Source: Henckelia pumila
Lineage: Eukaryota; Streptophyta; Magnoliopsida; Lamiales; Gesneriaceae
Direction of reading: 5' to 3'
Assembly (NCBI RefSeq): GCF_033568475.1
Contig: NC_133123.1
Span: 159,417,753 to 159,481,752, forward strand
Length of the DNA: 64,000 nt
Below the pieces are notes generated by a model. The model was not told the origin of the DNA, searched no databases, and worked only from the letters and a program-made list of their open reading frames with translations. Below are positions 19,285 to 29,439 of the stretch, piece after piece. Each line of letters starts with the position of its first letter. Position 1 is the stretch's first letter. The translations under genes were made by a program, and so were the position numbers.

Positions 19285-21267
19285 CTAGTAGGGTCCAGGT
19301 CGGATTAGCCCTTTCGGGACCCACACCTGGAACACCCTTACAGGTTTGCCCGTGTGTGTGTCCAGAAATCTGTGCGGTCGATAGGCAGTAAATGTGTGTG
19401 CTTGTGAGGTTGCTGTGTGCTGCTTCCCTTTTTTATTTTCATCAGTTAGCCTGTACCTCTTTTGAACTGGCCTGCAATTAAAGTACTGGTAAGGCTTCTC
19501 CTTTGACCATCTTTTCTTAGAGTAGTTAGACTCATTCCATGGCCTTTTGAAATTAGATTGGTTTCCCTTTCTTCTTTCATTAGGTTTTGGTTTGATCCAA
19601 GTTCCTCTTTGATTAGAGGTCTGGGGATCCCGTTCGTTCGATACTTTCTGATTTTTGTCAAAGCTGCACTTATCGTGTTCATATATCGTGCTGGACCTGA
19701 CAAATCTTATTTTGTTAAGATTGCCTTTGTCCAGGCTTGACTGAATACAGGATTCCATAGACTGTTCATTTGTTCCAAACCCTAGACCGGTTTTATCATG
19801 TACCGGTCTTTGGATTTCTTGAATCTTGTCAATGGTTACCGAAGATTTATTCCAAGCCTTAATGGTTTCAAGTAGTTTTTTATTCTCAATCAAGGTAGCT
19901 TGGAATACTCTTTTCAAGGTGTCGTTCTCAGTAGCCAGCAGACTTAGCTTGACCTTAAGACCATCAAGCTCTTTTTGCTGCATGCAGCTTGATTTGCTTG
20001 ACTTATCTTTTAGGTCAGCTCTTTCTGCCTTTACTTCCTCGAACTCCTTGGATAATGCTTTGTATTCATTAGCCATTTCGTGTAAAGCAGTAACTAAATC
20101 ACTGTGAGTAAATTCAGGTGAGCCAAAGTCAAATACCTCCTCAGCTTCTTCTTCGATGTCGGCCATAAGGCATTCCACTTTTTCATCATCGCTGTCATCT
20201 GAAGAGCTTCCGGTATTGGAGTTGTCAGAGTCAGACTCAGCCCACTTGCTTTTGCTTTCGTCTGCTACTAGAACCCTTTGGTCTCTTCCTTTTCTAAACG
20301 TCCTTTTATCCTCCTTACCCCTTCTTCTTTCGGAGAATTGCTTCTGATCATTGTTCTTAGACTTGGTGCAGTCTGCAATGAAGTGGCCTGGCTTTCCACA
20401 GTTAAAACAAGTAGGACCATCGTTTGTATGGTCCGATTTATGATAATTTTTAAATTTAGAATTGTTTTTACGCATAAATTTACCAAATTTCTTGACAAAG
20501 AGTGTCATGGCTTCATTGCTGATTTGCTCAGCTGATCTCTTTGGAGCTTCCTCGACCGGTGGACATATCACGGTTGAGGTTAAGGCCTTGGTTGGTTGAG
20601 AAGTAGATGGTTCATCTTCTGTTCTCATGTTGAGCTCGAACTCATAGGCTTTGAGATCTGCAAAGAGATCATGCAGTTCAACCTTGCTCAAGTCTTTTGA
20701 CTCTCTCATGGCCACTGTCTTGATCTCCCATTCTTTGGGCAGAGCTCTCATAACCTTCACAGCAATTTCACGGTTAGTATAAGTTTTACCTAAAGCAATA
20801 AGATCACAGATCATACTACTGAACCGTTCATCAAATTCAGCCATGGTTTCCCCTGGCTTCATTTTGGCGTTGTCATATTTTTGAATGGCCAGAGTGAGCT
20901 TGTTTTCCTTTGTCTGGTCATTCCCTTCACACAGCTGAGTGAGCTTCTCCCAAATCTCCTTTGCTGTGGAACATGACTTGATTTTGCTGAACATATTCTT
21001 GTCCAGTGTTTTGTATAGGATGTCCCGGGCCACATTGTCAAGATTGGCCTTCTTTTTGTCCTCAGTGGTCCACTCAGCTCTTGGTTTCTCAATCATTTGT
21101 CCTGCACCATCGGCTAGAGCTGGGTTGACCTTCATAATTTTGATAGGACCGTCTGTTATGACATATAGCATGTCATCATCCTGTGCTGCAAGATGTGCCT
21201 GCATGCGAATTTTCCAATCATCATACTCTTCTTTAGAAAACATAGGAATTCTGTTGAAAGAAGTCAT
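19285..21267 (-). CDS. gag: Gag protein of Copia copy B
   Basis: 660 residues. The N-terminal half is the Copia capsid region (MTSFNRIPMFSKEEYDDWKI, SCSTAKEIWEKL, VKVMRALPKEWE). One CCHC zinc knuckle (CFNCGKPGHFIADC) sits near residues 286-299, followed by an acidic serine-rich stretch (SDSDNSNTGSSSDDSDDE) and a coiled coil around 387-475 (EYKALSKEFEEVKAERAD...). A basic tail ends KGLIRPGPY before a UAG. The start codon is 54 bases after the LTR. It forms virus-like particles in the cytoplasm and binds element RNA. A 660-residue Gag with an extra coiled coil is long for Copia and fits Sireviruses. Confidence 0.94.
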   Translation of the reverse strand: MTSFNRIPMFSKEEYDDWKIRMQAHLAAQDDDMLYVITDGPIKIMKVNPALADGAGQMIEKPRAEWTTEDKKKANLDNVARDILYKTLDKNMFSKIKSCSTAKEIWEKLTQLCEGNDQTKENKLTLAIQKYDNAKMKPGETMAEFDERFSSMICDLIALGKTYTNREIAVKVMRALPKEWEIKTVAMRESKDLSKVELHDLFADLKAYEFELNMRTEDEPSTSQPTKALTSTVICPPVEEAPKRSAEQISNEAMTLFVKKFGKFMRKNNSKFKNYHKSDHTNDGPTCFNCGKPGHFIADCTKSKNNDQKQFSERRRGKEDKRTFRKGRDQRVLVADESKSKWAESDSDNSNTGSSSDDSDDEKVECLMADIEEEAEEVFDFGSPEFTHSDLVTALHEMANEYKALSKEFEEVKAERADLKDKSSKSSCMQQKELDGLKVKLSLLATENDTLKRVFQATLIENKKLLETIKAWNKSSVTIDKIQEIQRPVHDKTGLGFGTNEQSMESCIQSSLDKGNLNKIRFVRSSTIYEHDKCSFDKNQKVSNERDPQTSNQRGTWIKPKPNERRKGNQSNFKRPWNESNYSKKRWSKEKPYQYFNCRPVQKRYRLTDENKKGKQHTATSQAHTFTAYRPHRFLDTHTGKPVRVFQVWVPKGLIRPGPY

Positions 21268-21306
21268 GATTTGAAAACTTCAGATCAGCAGTTGAGAAAG
21301 GAACCC

Positions 21307-21318
21307 GCTCTGATACCA
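21307..21318 (-). other. Primer-binding site, tRNA-iMet (copy B)
   Basis: TGGTATCAGAGC on the minus strand, two bases inside the 5' LTR. Confidence 0.96.
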
Positions 21319-21320
21319 CT

Positions 21321-22614
21321 TGTTGGGATCGGTTCAGAGGGTAGAGGGGGGGGTGAATACACTCTGAAACTTTTCTTCTTCTTCTTTAAAATGATCAAGT
21401 GAGGTTTAGTTCACTTAATCAGTTTTCTCAACTTCTAAAACGTTTTGAACAACTTAAATAGTGCGGAAATAGTTCAGAGGTTTTAGTGATGCAAAGTTTA
21501 TAATGCAATGTATGAGCAGGATGTAAGATAAATGGCAGTAAATGCTAAAGCACGATTTTATGGAAGTTCGAAGGCTTAATCCTTCTACGTCTCCCCTTCT
21601 TCCACTCAGGAAGGAATTCACTAGAAGACTTTGGTTATTACAACGTCTTGTAATACACCCACTTCAGACTTAGGACTTATCCAATGCCTAATCCGAAACT
21701 CCTAGATTTACACAGATAAGATTCTCAGTTCTTATCAGACTGGTGGAAGCTTTCAGAGCAGCTTCAAGTCTCTTCAACACTGAGTATAGTTGAGTTGAGC
21801 TTCTCAGACTGCAGAGCGGTCGAGAGGCTTGAAAACCCTAAGATGATCCTTGACGATCAGATATGTGAACTGTAGGCGAGGGTTTATTTGAGCAGCAGAT
21901 GAATGATCTTGTAAGTGTGCTCAAGTATATCAGATGAGGACTTCTGATATTTGTCAAGTGATTGAAATTTTTCTGAGTTGCTTGTCTCTCTTCGTTGTCT
22001 CGTATCACTTGTTGTTGTTCTTGTTGTTGTTCTCTTTTTGAGCAATCTTCCCTTTATATAGGTCAATCATCAACGTCTTTATTTTGAACGTTCTGATGCT
22101 GCATTGAATGCACATTTAATGCTCATAAATGCATTGATGATTCTGCATGAGGATCGTACACTGCAGACAACTTCCAGGGTCCAAAACTGGAATAAACGGT
22201 CGAATGCTTTATCTGCAGTCATTCTGTGTTTTTGCCATTTTGGTACAACCTGTTGTCTTGATTTGCAGGAGTCAACAAATCTTCTGAAACGCCGGTTCTG
22301 CTTTTAATAAAGGATCCTGCAAAGAACATCTTGTCACAGGTACTTGTCTCGAGATATCTAGATAGGCAGTTGGCATTCTACCGGTAGAGATATTTGTCCT
22401 CTGCTGGTTTGAATAACCAGTCGATAAGCTTGTGACTTCAACCGGTCGAGAGATAAAGGCGGTTGACAAGCTTCCGGTAGATAGATTTATCCTCTGCTGG
22501 TTTTGATAGCCAGTCGATAGGTTTGTGACTTCAGCCGGTCGAGAGCAAAGGCGGTTGACAAGCTTCCTATACAATGAGTTGTTGTTTGTTATCACCAAAA
22601 TATCGGATTCAACA
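21321..22614 (-). repeat. 5' LTR of Copia copy B
   Basis: 1294 bp. It is identical to the 3' LTR except for two substitutions and a 50-bp deletion near 22566, where the remaining junction is AGCTTCCTATAC. The deleted piece is bounded by TTCC in the 3' LTR. Confidence 0.96.
22051..22061 (-). promoter_or_regulatory. LTR promoter TATA box (copy B)
   Basis: CTATATAAAGG on the minus strand. The same box is present in the other two LTRs of this family (2262-2272 and in the 3' LTR). It is the likely Pol II promoter for genomic RNA. Confidence 0.7.
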
Positions 22615-23126
22615 TCACCCCTACGACTTGATCCCGCTCCGGACATTTGTAAATTGTAATTGTATAAATATGAAAATAAATCAACAATTGACAATAAACC
22701 AATAATCGAAACTTGATATTTTTTATAATTCAAGAAATTAAAAAGAATTGAGAATAGAGAGAATGAAGAGAGAATGGTGTAAACAAAATGAAAGGGGGTT
22801 GGGGGTATTCATAGATAAAAAGTATGTTTTTTTTTTATATAAAAAAAAAAATAACGGCCACGAAATCGTGGTCGTTGAGATCTCCAACGGCCACTTGCTA
22901 GTGGCCGTTGGATCATCTAGGCGCCCTCGTGTCCAACCCGCCGAGTTGGATGGTTCCAACCTGGCGGGTCAGACCCGTGCAACCCGGCGGGTTGCCGGTT
23001 TTCCAATGCAAAAACCGGGACCGGACCGGACATTTGCGGGTCCGGTCCCGGTTTCGGGTCCAGCTCATTGAACACGGGCCGGTTTCAGGTCGGGTCCGGG
23101 TCAAAACCGGCTCTTGGCCAGGTCTA
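22615..23126 (-). mobile_element. hAT element 5' end, severed by Copia copy B
   Basis: Carries the transposase first codons (MSGAGSSRRG, 22617-22647 region), a leader, a 12-bp-stem hairpin (22884-22911), and a GC-rich subterminal region with many GGGTCCGGTCCCGG-type repeats, typical of plant hAT ends. The probable terminus on the minus strand is CTAGACCTGGCCAA near 23126. The other terminus beyond 9561 is missing, so the element is 3'-truncated. Confidence 0.75.
22884..22911. repeat. Perfect 12-bp-stem hairpin in hAT leader
   Basis: CCAACGGCCACT, a TGCT loop and AGTGGCCGTTGG. Hairpins of this CAACGG...CCGTTG form recur in leaders of plant hAT transposons. Confidence 0.9.
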
Positions 23127-24018
23127 GCAAGGAGTATAAGGAAAGCCAACCACTAGGAAATTGCTAAAATTCAATTCTGATTTTCGAGGATAAAGTTTCG
23201 GTCAAAGCTTTACTGTTCAAGTTGCTATTTTTGTGCGTACACCAATATATATTTTAAGTGGGCTTATGTTTTAAAATATTATGTATGATTTAAAATTTCG
23301 ATCGTTCATGATATTCTTTCGAATTTTGCTATGTAATTGTTATTTTTGATGATTTTTTTATAAGTATGTTTTGACACTGTTATGACTCGAATTAAGAGTG
23401 GAAATGGAATTTCCGAACCATGTTTTGATATGGCCCTGATGCGGTGGGTACGGGACTGATCAGTTAGCCACGAGATTAATGAGAGGAATTTCAGTGTCTG
23501 GCCAAAATATGTAAATCATGTCTATTTTGTTATGATGATGATGTTATGCTTTGTTGGGACATGAAAGAAATGTTTTTGTTATGAAATATATTACAAGTTT
23601 TGACATAAATATATATCATATATATTTATCGATCGGCCCTCATTTGCTGAGTGTTTCCCAAAACACTCACGCCCTTACTTTTCCCTCCCAGAGATGATGA
23701 TGCAGATGATGATTTAGAAGAGCGTGAACAAGATATGTTTTGGGGATGGTGATAGAAGAATATTTTAAGAGTTTATTTTGTTATTTTATTTTTGGGATTG
23801 ATATATTAATATTTTGTTATTTAAGTTTATAGTCGCTTCCGCAATTATTTACTAGTTTTTGGATTATCGAGTTGTAAAGACAATATTTTTGGAGCTTTTA
23901 TTTATGAGAAAAGACAGTTTGCATATACTGTACTACGAGGCTTGTTGTTTTATAATTTGTGTGAATTTGAAACAACGCCGGTAACACGACTCGATCTCAG
24001 AGCGTGAAAATATATCCT
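23127..24018 (+). repeat. Gypsy LTR fragment (3' half)
   Basis: No gene. It shares long collinear blocks with the LTR at 56215-57700: CTGAGTGTTTCCCAAAAC, CCTTACTTTTCCCTCCCAGA, GAACAAGATATGTTTTGGGG, GCTTCCGCAATT, ATATACTGTACTACGAGGC. It breaks off near CTCAGAGCGTGAAA without reaching the primer site. Confidence 0.75.
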
Positions 24019-24364
24019 CACACGTACGAACATATCATGCATATTGTTGGAAATTGGTTCGGAAGTGCAATACATCACATATGAAGTGTGCTGGCAGATT
24101 AGACTATTGTAAGAATACTGATGATGCTTGCCTTATTTTAGTCGCAGGGGAGGATGACAAAGAGTTGATCCCATGAAATATATGGTCTCGAAGATAATGA
24201 TATGGCAGAACTAGCTACAAGAAACAAAAGTGTGAGGATTTCTTGAACATGAAAACTTGATCAGTATGTTGGCGATTGGAGAATCATGAGTATAAAATTT
24301 GTCACGTGAAATTGTTTATAATTAAGCATTAATGAGATGGCAGAACTAGCTAGCTGCGTCTTCG
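24019..24364. other. Intergenic, no recognised feature
   Basis: No ORF or known repeat recognised. The phrase ATGGCAGAACTAGCTA occurs twice (24203 and 24337), hinting at a small old duplication. Confidence 0.4.
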
Positions 24365-24505
24365 TGCTGCAATTCAGAATGATATGACTCTTTTCTTCAA
24401 GCTAATTGCAAAGTTGATTCCATAATTAGAGAGGTTATAAGGAACAAATGGAGATCAAACAAAAGAAGAGGTTCCTTCATGAAAGAGGAGATAAAGACTA
24501 GCAAA
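24365..24505 (+). pseudogene. NLR coiled-coil fragment (decayed paralogue)
   Basis: About 140 bp closely matches NLR2 33118-33255, the end of the coiled-coil domain. Shared runs include AGTTGATTCCATAATTAGAG, GAGGTTATAA, GAACAAATGGAGATCAAACA and TTCCTTCATGAAAGAGGAG. No flanking NLR sequence survives on either side. It is a relic of another array member. Confidence 0.85.
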
Positions 24506-24518
24506 GTTCGCAATCATT

Positions 24519-24840
24519 AATGTCATGCCCCAGCCCCGAGACGATAGACACCGGTAGACACCAGCGTTGTTTTCAAATTATTCATTCGAAAACAACAAGC
24601 CTCGGAAATACAAAATTCAAAATTATTAAACTAGTTCAAAAAATTGAACTAAAGTTCCCAAAATTCATATTTCATATCAACGTTCTATCAATGTCCAAAT
24701 AGCGAATATACGACTCTAAGAGTGTAAATATCCAATTTGTTAACAAACCGGAATTTTCAAGAATTATACCTCCCAGTCGCCAAATTTCATGATCAGAAGC
24801 GTGAAACTATTGAATTATTCAAAAGGGATACATACGTGAC
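24519..24840 (-). repeat. Gypsy LTR 5'-end fragment, minus strand
   Basis: Begins TGTCATGCCCCAGCCCCGAGAC on the plus strand, the reverse complement of the GTCTCGGGGCGTGACA-type LTR end seen at 57685-57700. It includes GAAAACAACAAGCCTCGG. It stops at a microsatellite. Confidence 0.6.
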
Positions 24841-24856
24841 GTAAATCACCACATAT

Positions 24857-24874
24857 TTATTATTATTATTATTA

Positions 24875-24911
<37 letters not shown>
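24857..24911. repeat. (ATT)n microsatellite
   Basis: About 55 bp of TTA/ATT repeats with one interruption. Confidence 0.95.
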
Positions 24912-24913
<2 letters not shown>

Positions 24914-25250
24914 CTAAAAAAGTGAATAAAATGACAAAATTTTACTATTGTGAATTAACGATTTTGCCCTTTTATTCTTTTTCCCATGCATTCCTAATAA
25001 ATGTGCATTAAGGATATAAAAGTAAATATGCATAACTCGTAGCATTTTTCATAGAGAATGCATTTCAAAATCATCTTTATCTATTATCTATTACTTATCT
25101 AAAAGAATGAATAAAAGGGCAAAATTTTACGATTGTGAATTAACGATTTTGTCATTTTATTCTGTTTCCCACGTATTCCTAATAAAAGAATGCATTTAAT
25201 GATTTCCCCCTTTTTTAATTAAGTTTAAAGAGATATTAAATATAAAAAAT
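24912..25250 (+). repeat. Two Helitron-like 5' ends in tandem
   Basis: Related segments start at about 24912 and 25080. The second begins A|TCTATTATCTATTACTTATC and continues AATAAAAGGGCAAAATTTTA, then CGATTGTGAATTAACGATTT. It matches the 5' end of the Helitron at 51581 (minus). The two copies are about 170 bp apart with similar downstream sequence (CCTAATAAA, GCATT). No 3' hairpin or CTAG end is visible, so these are truncated copies or a non-autonomous family. Confidence 0.65.
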
Positions 25251-25289
25251 GTGAAGGGAAAATTTTGGATTATGAAAAAGGTTTCACCA

Positions 25290-25560
25290 AAATTAGTTGT
25301 ATTATGAACTCTTGTTTTATTAATAATAATATCGATAGTAAATTCAAGTTGCTAAATATTATTATACAGTCTCGAAAACTTATCAAACTCCTATGATTGT
25401 TTTCGATGAAACGAATGTCAAGATGATGCATGCATGTTGACTTGACTTGACTTGACTTGACCATATATAATATAATGTTGAATAATTTCGATTGAATTTG
25501 ATAAATATTTATCATCTCCCAAATATCATGCATGAATTTCGATTAAGAAGATGGTTAGAT
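25290..25560 (+). pseudogene. Decayed NLR 3' flank
   Basis: Resembles 3' flanks of the NLR genes: TAAATTCAAGTTGCTAAATATTATT (compare 35638 after NLR2), and AATTTCGATTGAATTTGATAAATATTTATC followed by CCAAATATCATG (compare 29526 and 30220 after NLR1). It probably belongs to the same lost gene as the fragment at 24365. Confidence 0.65.
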
Positions 25561-26323
25561 GCCAAAATATTTTTCAGAGACATGTATATATATGAAGAAA
25601 TTATTCCAATTAAATTGGAATAAATTCGTTCAAAATTTTATAATTATGATTTTGATTGTATCAAATTGTATCCCAGCTTACCATAATTGATTATTTCTGA
25701 CTGGCATCATCTCTCAAGTGGAATATATGCAAATATGAGTGGAAGTGTTTTTTTTTTTTTTTTTTTTTTTTAATTTTAAGAAAACCACGATATGAATGGA
25801 AGTGTTATTGTTCCTTTTTATAATATTTTTTATTCTGTTTTATAAAATATTCATTTGTAAGATCATTAATACTATTACCATTTATTTATTAAATTATTTA
25901 TATATTTTACTTAATTAATCATTACAACTAGTTTATTTGAAATATAATTTATTATTGCCAATATGATATGTAAAAAACTAATTCCAATTATTTATTAAAA
26001 AAATTTAAGTACTAATATAATTGTATTTAACTAATTTTATTAATTACTAATATAATTGTCATCTGATCTCATGTTGGACATATAATGTGACAGGGGGACT
26101 TTTCCACTCTCTAGTGTCTCTACCCGGACAAGGGTGCTGGTGACTTTCATTTTTTTTAAATATATATATATATATATATTTAAGTTTATCTAATTTTATT
26201 TTATTTTTAACTTATGGATAAAATTTTATGTGTATGGTTCCAGTTTTTTCAATTATTGCATTGAATCTTTTATTTTACTATCCATCAGGCTTTTCATTTG
26301 TATCCAAATTAGAGGAATTGAAC
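25561..26323 (+). promoter_or_regulatory. NLR1 upstream region
   Basis: AT-rich and non-coding. It contains a 27-base poly-T run (25747-25773), a (TA)n run (26160-26179), and the motif GTTGGACATATAATGTGACAG (26072-26092) shared with NLR2 (ATTGGACATATATAAAGTGGCAG, 32688-32710). The shared motif includes a TATA-like core and is the best candidate promoter. Confidence 0.5.
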
Positions 26324-29047
26324 ATGGCCTATGCTGCTGTAATCTCCCTTAAGCAAACGCTTCAGCAAATTCTCCTACGTCCTTATAGATATTCCATACC
26401 TTGTGACAAGAAACATATTGAATCCTTTCATGAGAAGCTTGAATTCTTGCAGCACTTCTTGGAAGAGTACCCATCCCATAAAACCAACGAAAAAGTTACC
26501 TCTCTAGAAAGAAGAATCAGAGATGCAGCTTATGAAGCACAAGATTTCATGGATCTCCAACTGAAGAATATTCTATCTGATTCTAAGAATCTAATTCCGT
26601 CAGTTCTGATCAAGGCCGGAAAGAATGTAATGAATCATATTGATGCACATCTTTTTGTCAAGCTGATCAAGAAAGTTGATTCCATAATTGGCGAGGCGAT
26701 GGAGATCAAGGAACAGATGGAGATCGATCGAGGCCGACAAGGTTCCATCTTGGAAGAGGAGCTTAAAATTAGTGAATCAGATTATAAGGGTTCATCACAA
26801 GTTGTTTCGAGTAACATAATGGTGGGATTTGATGAGTACTTGATGAAGATTGTGGATCAACTTACAGGGGATTCATCTGCACTAGAGGTCATCTCGATTG
26901 TCGGGATGGGAGGTATCGGTAAAAGTACATTAGCAACACATGCTTATAATGATCCATATGTTGTGCATCACTTTGACGTTCGTGCTTGGGTCACTGTATC
27001 TCAATCATATAGTGTACGAGATATTCTGTTAGGTATGCTAGATTCAATGAACTTATTGACCAAGGAAATGTATAGAGAGAGTGATGATAAATTAGCTGTT
27101 CATGTGTACCAAAAGTTGAAAGGTCGAAGGTACATGATCACTATAGATGATATTTGGGATACTGATGCCTGGGATTGTCTGAAAATGATGTTCCCAGATG
27201 ACGAAATCGGAAGCCGGATCATGTTGACCACTAGGATTGCCGATGTGGCTGCTTATGCTAGCCCGTCTGGGACTCCTCATCAGATTTCTGTTTTAAGTGA
27301 TGATCAAAGTTGGAAGCTGCTTTGTGCTAAAGTTTTTGGAGATGAGCATTGCCCTCTCAATTTACAAGAAATTGGGAAGGCCATAGCAAAAGATTGTGGA
27401 GGACTTCCCCTTTCAATTGTGGTAATTGGTGGATTACTCTCAAAGACAGAGAAACGACAGACGGCATGGGAACTCATAGCTGAAAATGTGACTTCACTTG
27501 TGTTTTCAAGCGATGATCGATGCTCCGACATACTAAGATTAAGCTACAACTATTTACCTCAATATTTGAAGGCATGCTTCCTCTATGTGGGAGTTTTTCC
27601 CAAAAATTACGAGATTCGTGTTTCCAAAATCATCAAGTTGTGGATTGCTGAGGGTTTTTTGAGACAAGCTCATGGTCAAAGCCCGGAAGAGGTGGCAGAG
27701 AAGTGTGTGGAAAACCTCTTTGATAGAAACCTAATTTTAATGTCAAAGAAGAGCTATGAAGGCAAAATCAACACTTTCAGGATCCATGATATTTTGCTCG
27801 ACTTCTGCATAAAAGAAGCCGAGGATGAGAAGTTCCTTCAGATAACACAGCATCCTACCAATGTGTTGCTAACAACTTCAGCAAGTGTGCGTCGTATAAG
27901 TGTTCATCGAATGGTGGAGTTAAAGCATGATCGGTATCATTATCGCTCCTTGCCATCTACTTCTTATGTTCGCTCGCTTGTTTTTTTGAAAAAGAGCTCT
28001 CTTTCAGCGAATTTGTTTTCGAGATTCAAACGTCTTAGGGTACTAGATGCTACTGAAGTAGGGTTTCTTGAATTTCCTCTACAAGTTTTGGAGCTTGTGA
28101 ATTTACGCTACATGGCTTTGCTCTGTGATGGGGATATACCTGCATCAATAAGAAAGCTATGGAATCTCCAAACCTTAATTATTTCTGGATATTCGTTGAG
28201 AAGTGACAAAAATAACTTGCCATTAGAAATTTGGACCATGGTGCATTTAAGGCATGTATGGTTTGACAGAGTTCATTTGTTTGATTACTTCGATCATTAC
28301 ATGACATATTTAGTTCTTGAAAACCTTCAAACTCTATCAGGGTTGTGGAACTTGAGATTCACCATGGATATGTTGCGTAGGTTTCCGAACATCAAGAAAA
28401 TTGATGTTTCCTACTCTGGTCTCGACTTGCAGGAAGAAAATGGATGGTCAAGCTACCAAATTGAGAATGTTGGGTACCTACATCATCTCAAAGCATTGAA
28501 GATTTCAAAAACAGGTCCACGGGAGAACTTGATGCCACCCACATTACAGTTTCCACCGTCGCTTAGAACTTTAACTTTGGTAGGGGTTGGAATTCCATGG
28601 AAGGATATGGCCATCATAGGTTCCCTGCCCAATCTGGAAGTTCTCAAACTGAAGGATGATGCTTGCCATGGGACAGAGTGGGAACCGAACGAAGACGAGT
28701 TCCTTGAACTAAAAGTTTTGGTACTTGAAAGGTTGGAGTTGAAGCATTGGAGAGCTGATTCTAGCCACTTTCCTAGCCTCCAGCACCTCATTATCCGATG
28801 GTGCGACGACTTGGTGGAAATACCATTTGGGATGGGAGAAAGCCCCACACTCAACACAATTGAGTTATGTAAGTGTAATGCTTCTGTTTTGGCTTCAGCA
28901 ATCGAAATACTGGAGAAGCAACGGGACTATGGAAATGATGGTTTTCAAGTTATTGATGGGGACATAAACTTACAGCAATATTCTAAGCGTGGAATTATCA
29001 GGTGTGACCATGTTATAGAGGGGGAAATCTTCAATTGCATGGGTTAA
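26324..29047 (+). CDS. NLR1: CC-NB-ARC-LRR immune receptor, R1-like
   Basis: Likely cytosolic immune receptor. 907 residues from MAYAAVISLKQTLQQILL; the frame extends 32 codons upstream, but paralogues all begin at MAYAA/MAHAA. An Rx_N-like coiled coil spans ~1-165 with the EDVID-like RDAAYEAQDFMDLQL. NB-ARC motifs: P-loop GMGGIGKST (~193), kinase-2 MITIDDIWD, RNBS-B GSRIMLTTR, GLPLSIVVIGG (~360), RNBS-D CFLYVGVFPKNYEI, and IHD in place of MHD (~485). C-terminal degenerate LRRs (~530-880) lack perfect LxxLxL spacing, as usual for this family. No stop or frameshift is seen. A phase-2 splice donor (CAG|GTGTGA, after 29001) near the end would replace the last 15 residues with a downstream exon. 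ATP/ADP switching and effector recognition are family knowledge; the pathogen is unknown. Confidence 0.93.
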   Translation: MAYAAVISLKQTLQQILLRPYRYSIPCDKKHIESFHEKLEFLQHFLEEYPSHKTNEKVTSLERRIRDAAYEAQDFMDLQLKNILSDSKNLIPSVLIKAGKNVMNHIDAHLFVKLIKKVDSIIGEAMEIKEQMEIDRGRQGSILEEELKISESDYKGSSQVVSSNIMVGFDEYLMKIVDQLTGDSSALEVISIVGMGGIGKSTLATHAYNDPYVVHHFDVRAWVTVSQSYSVRDILLGMLDSMNLLTKEMYRESDDKLAVHVYQKLKGRRYMITIDDIWDTDAWDCLKMMFPDDEIGSRIMLTTRIADVAAYASPSGTPHQISVLSDDQSWKLLCAKVFGDEHCPLNLQEIGKAIAKDCGGLPLSIVVIGGLLSKTEKRQTAWELIAENVTSLVFSSDDRCSDILRLSYNYLPQYLKACFLYVGVFPKNYEIRVSKIIKLWIAEGFLRQAHGQSPEEVAEKCVENLFDRNLILMSKKSYEGKINTFRIHDILLDFCIKEAEDEKFLQITQHPTNVLLTTSASVRRISVHRMVELKHDRYHYRSLPSTSYVRSLVFLKKSSLSANLFSRFKRLRVLDATEVGFLEFPLQVLELVNLRYMALLCDGDIPASIRKLWNLQTLIISGYSLRSDKNNLPLEIWTMVHLRHVWFDRVHLFDYFDHYMTYLVLENLQTLSGLWNLRFTMDMLRRFPNIKKIDVSYSGLDLQEENGWSSYQIENVGYLHHLKALKISKTGPRENLMPPTLQFPPSLRTLTLVGVGIPWKDMAIIGSLPNLEVLKLKDDACHGTEWEPNEDEFLELKVLVLERLELKHWRADSSHFPSLQHLIIRWCDDLVEIPFGMGESPTLNTIELCKCNASVLASAIEILEKQRDYGNDGFQVIDGDINLQQYSKRGIIRCDHVIEGEIFNCMG

Positions 29048-29439
29048 ACTTAATTGCACGCAGCATCTTTATCAAATCTCGAGATCGATTATTAAAAATT
29101 CTCCGTGAAAAATATCAATTCATTAATGTCTCGTGTTTTCAAATTTAAGCACACAGCTAGCTAGCGACGTTTTCAAATACACACATTTGTCGGTACGTGT
29201 TTTCGGAGATATTTGACTAATTATTGCATGATTATTTTTTATGAAATGAATCTCAAGATGCATGTTTGACTTTACCACTTTTAAAGGTTATTAAATGTTC
29301 AACCATTTCATTTATTTTTTGAAAATTTGGTTGTTCATTTTGGCATGAGTAAGGTGAGATAAATTCGTGCATGCGTCACCCTGTAAGATCATTTTTCGTA
29401 TTTTAACGAATTTATATATTCCATAATTTTGTCTGGCAG

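Larger units (their letters stand above)
11413..22614 (-). mobile_element. Complete Sirevirus-like Copia retrotransposon, copy B
   Basis: An 11,202-bp element flanked by the 5-bp direct repeat TCACC (11408-11412 and 22615-22619). Element order is 5' LTR, tRNA-iMet primer site, gag, pol (PR-IN-RT-RH), a third ORF, polypurine tract and 3' LTR. The two LTRs differ by two substitutions in 1294 aligned bases plus one 50-bp deletion, so insertion was recent. It landed inside the first codons of a hAT transposase. Gag with a coiled coil, a 3' envelope-like ORF and repeated polypurine motifs point to the Sirevirus (SIRE/Maximus) lineage. That lineage call rests on architecture and protein look, not on a tree. 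Confidence 0.95.

Noticed and set aside
22272..22733. 153-codon minus-strand ORF beginning MNYKKYQVSIIG
   Set aside because: It joins the hAT transposase start to Copia LTR sequence across the insertion junction; a chance chimera.
26228..26323. 32-residue N-terminal extension of NLR1 (hydrophobic, signal-like)
   Set aside because: All paralogues start at MAYAA/MAHAA; the extension is unconserved upstream DNA that happens to be open.
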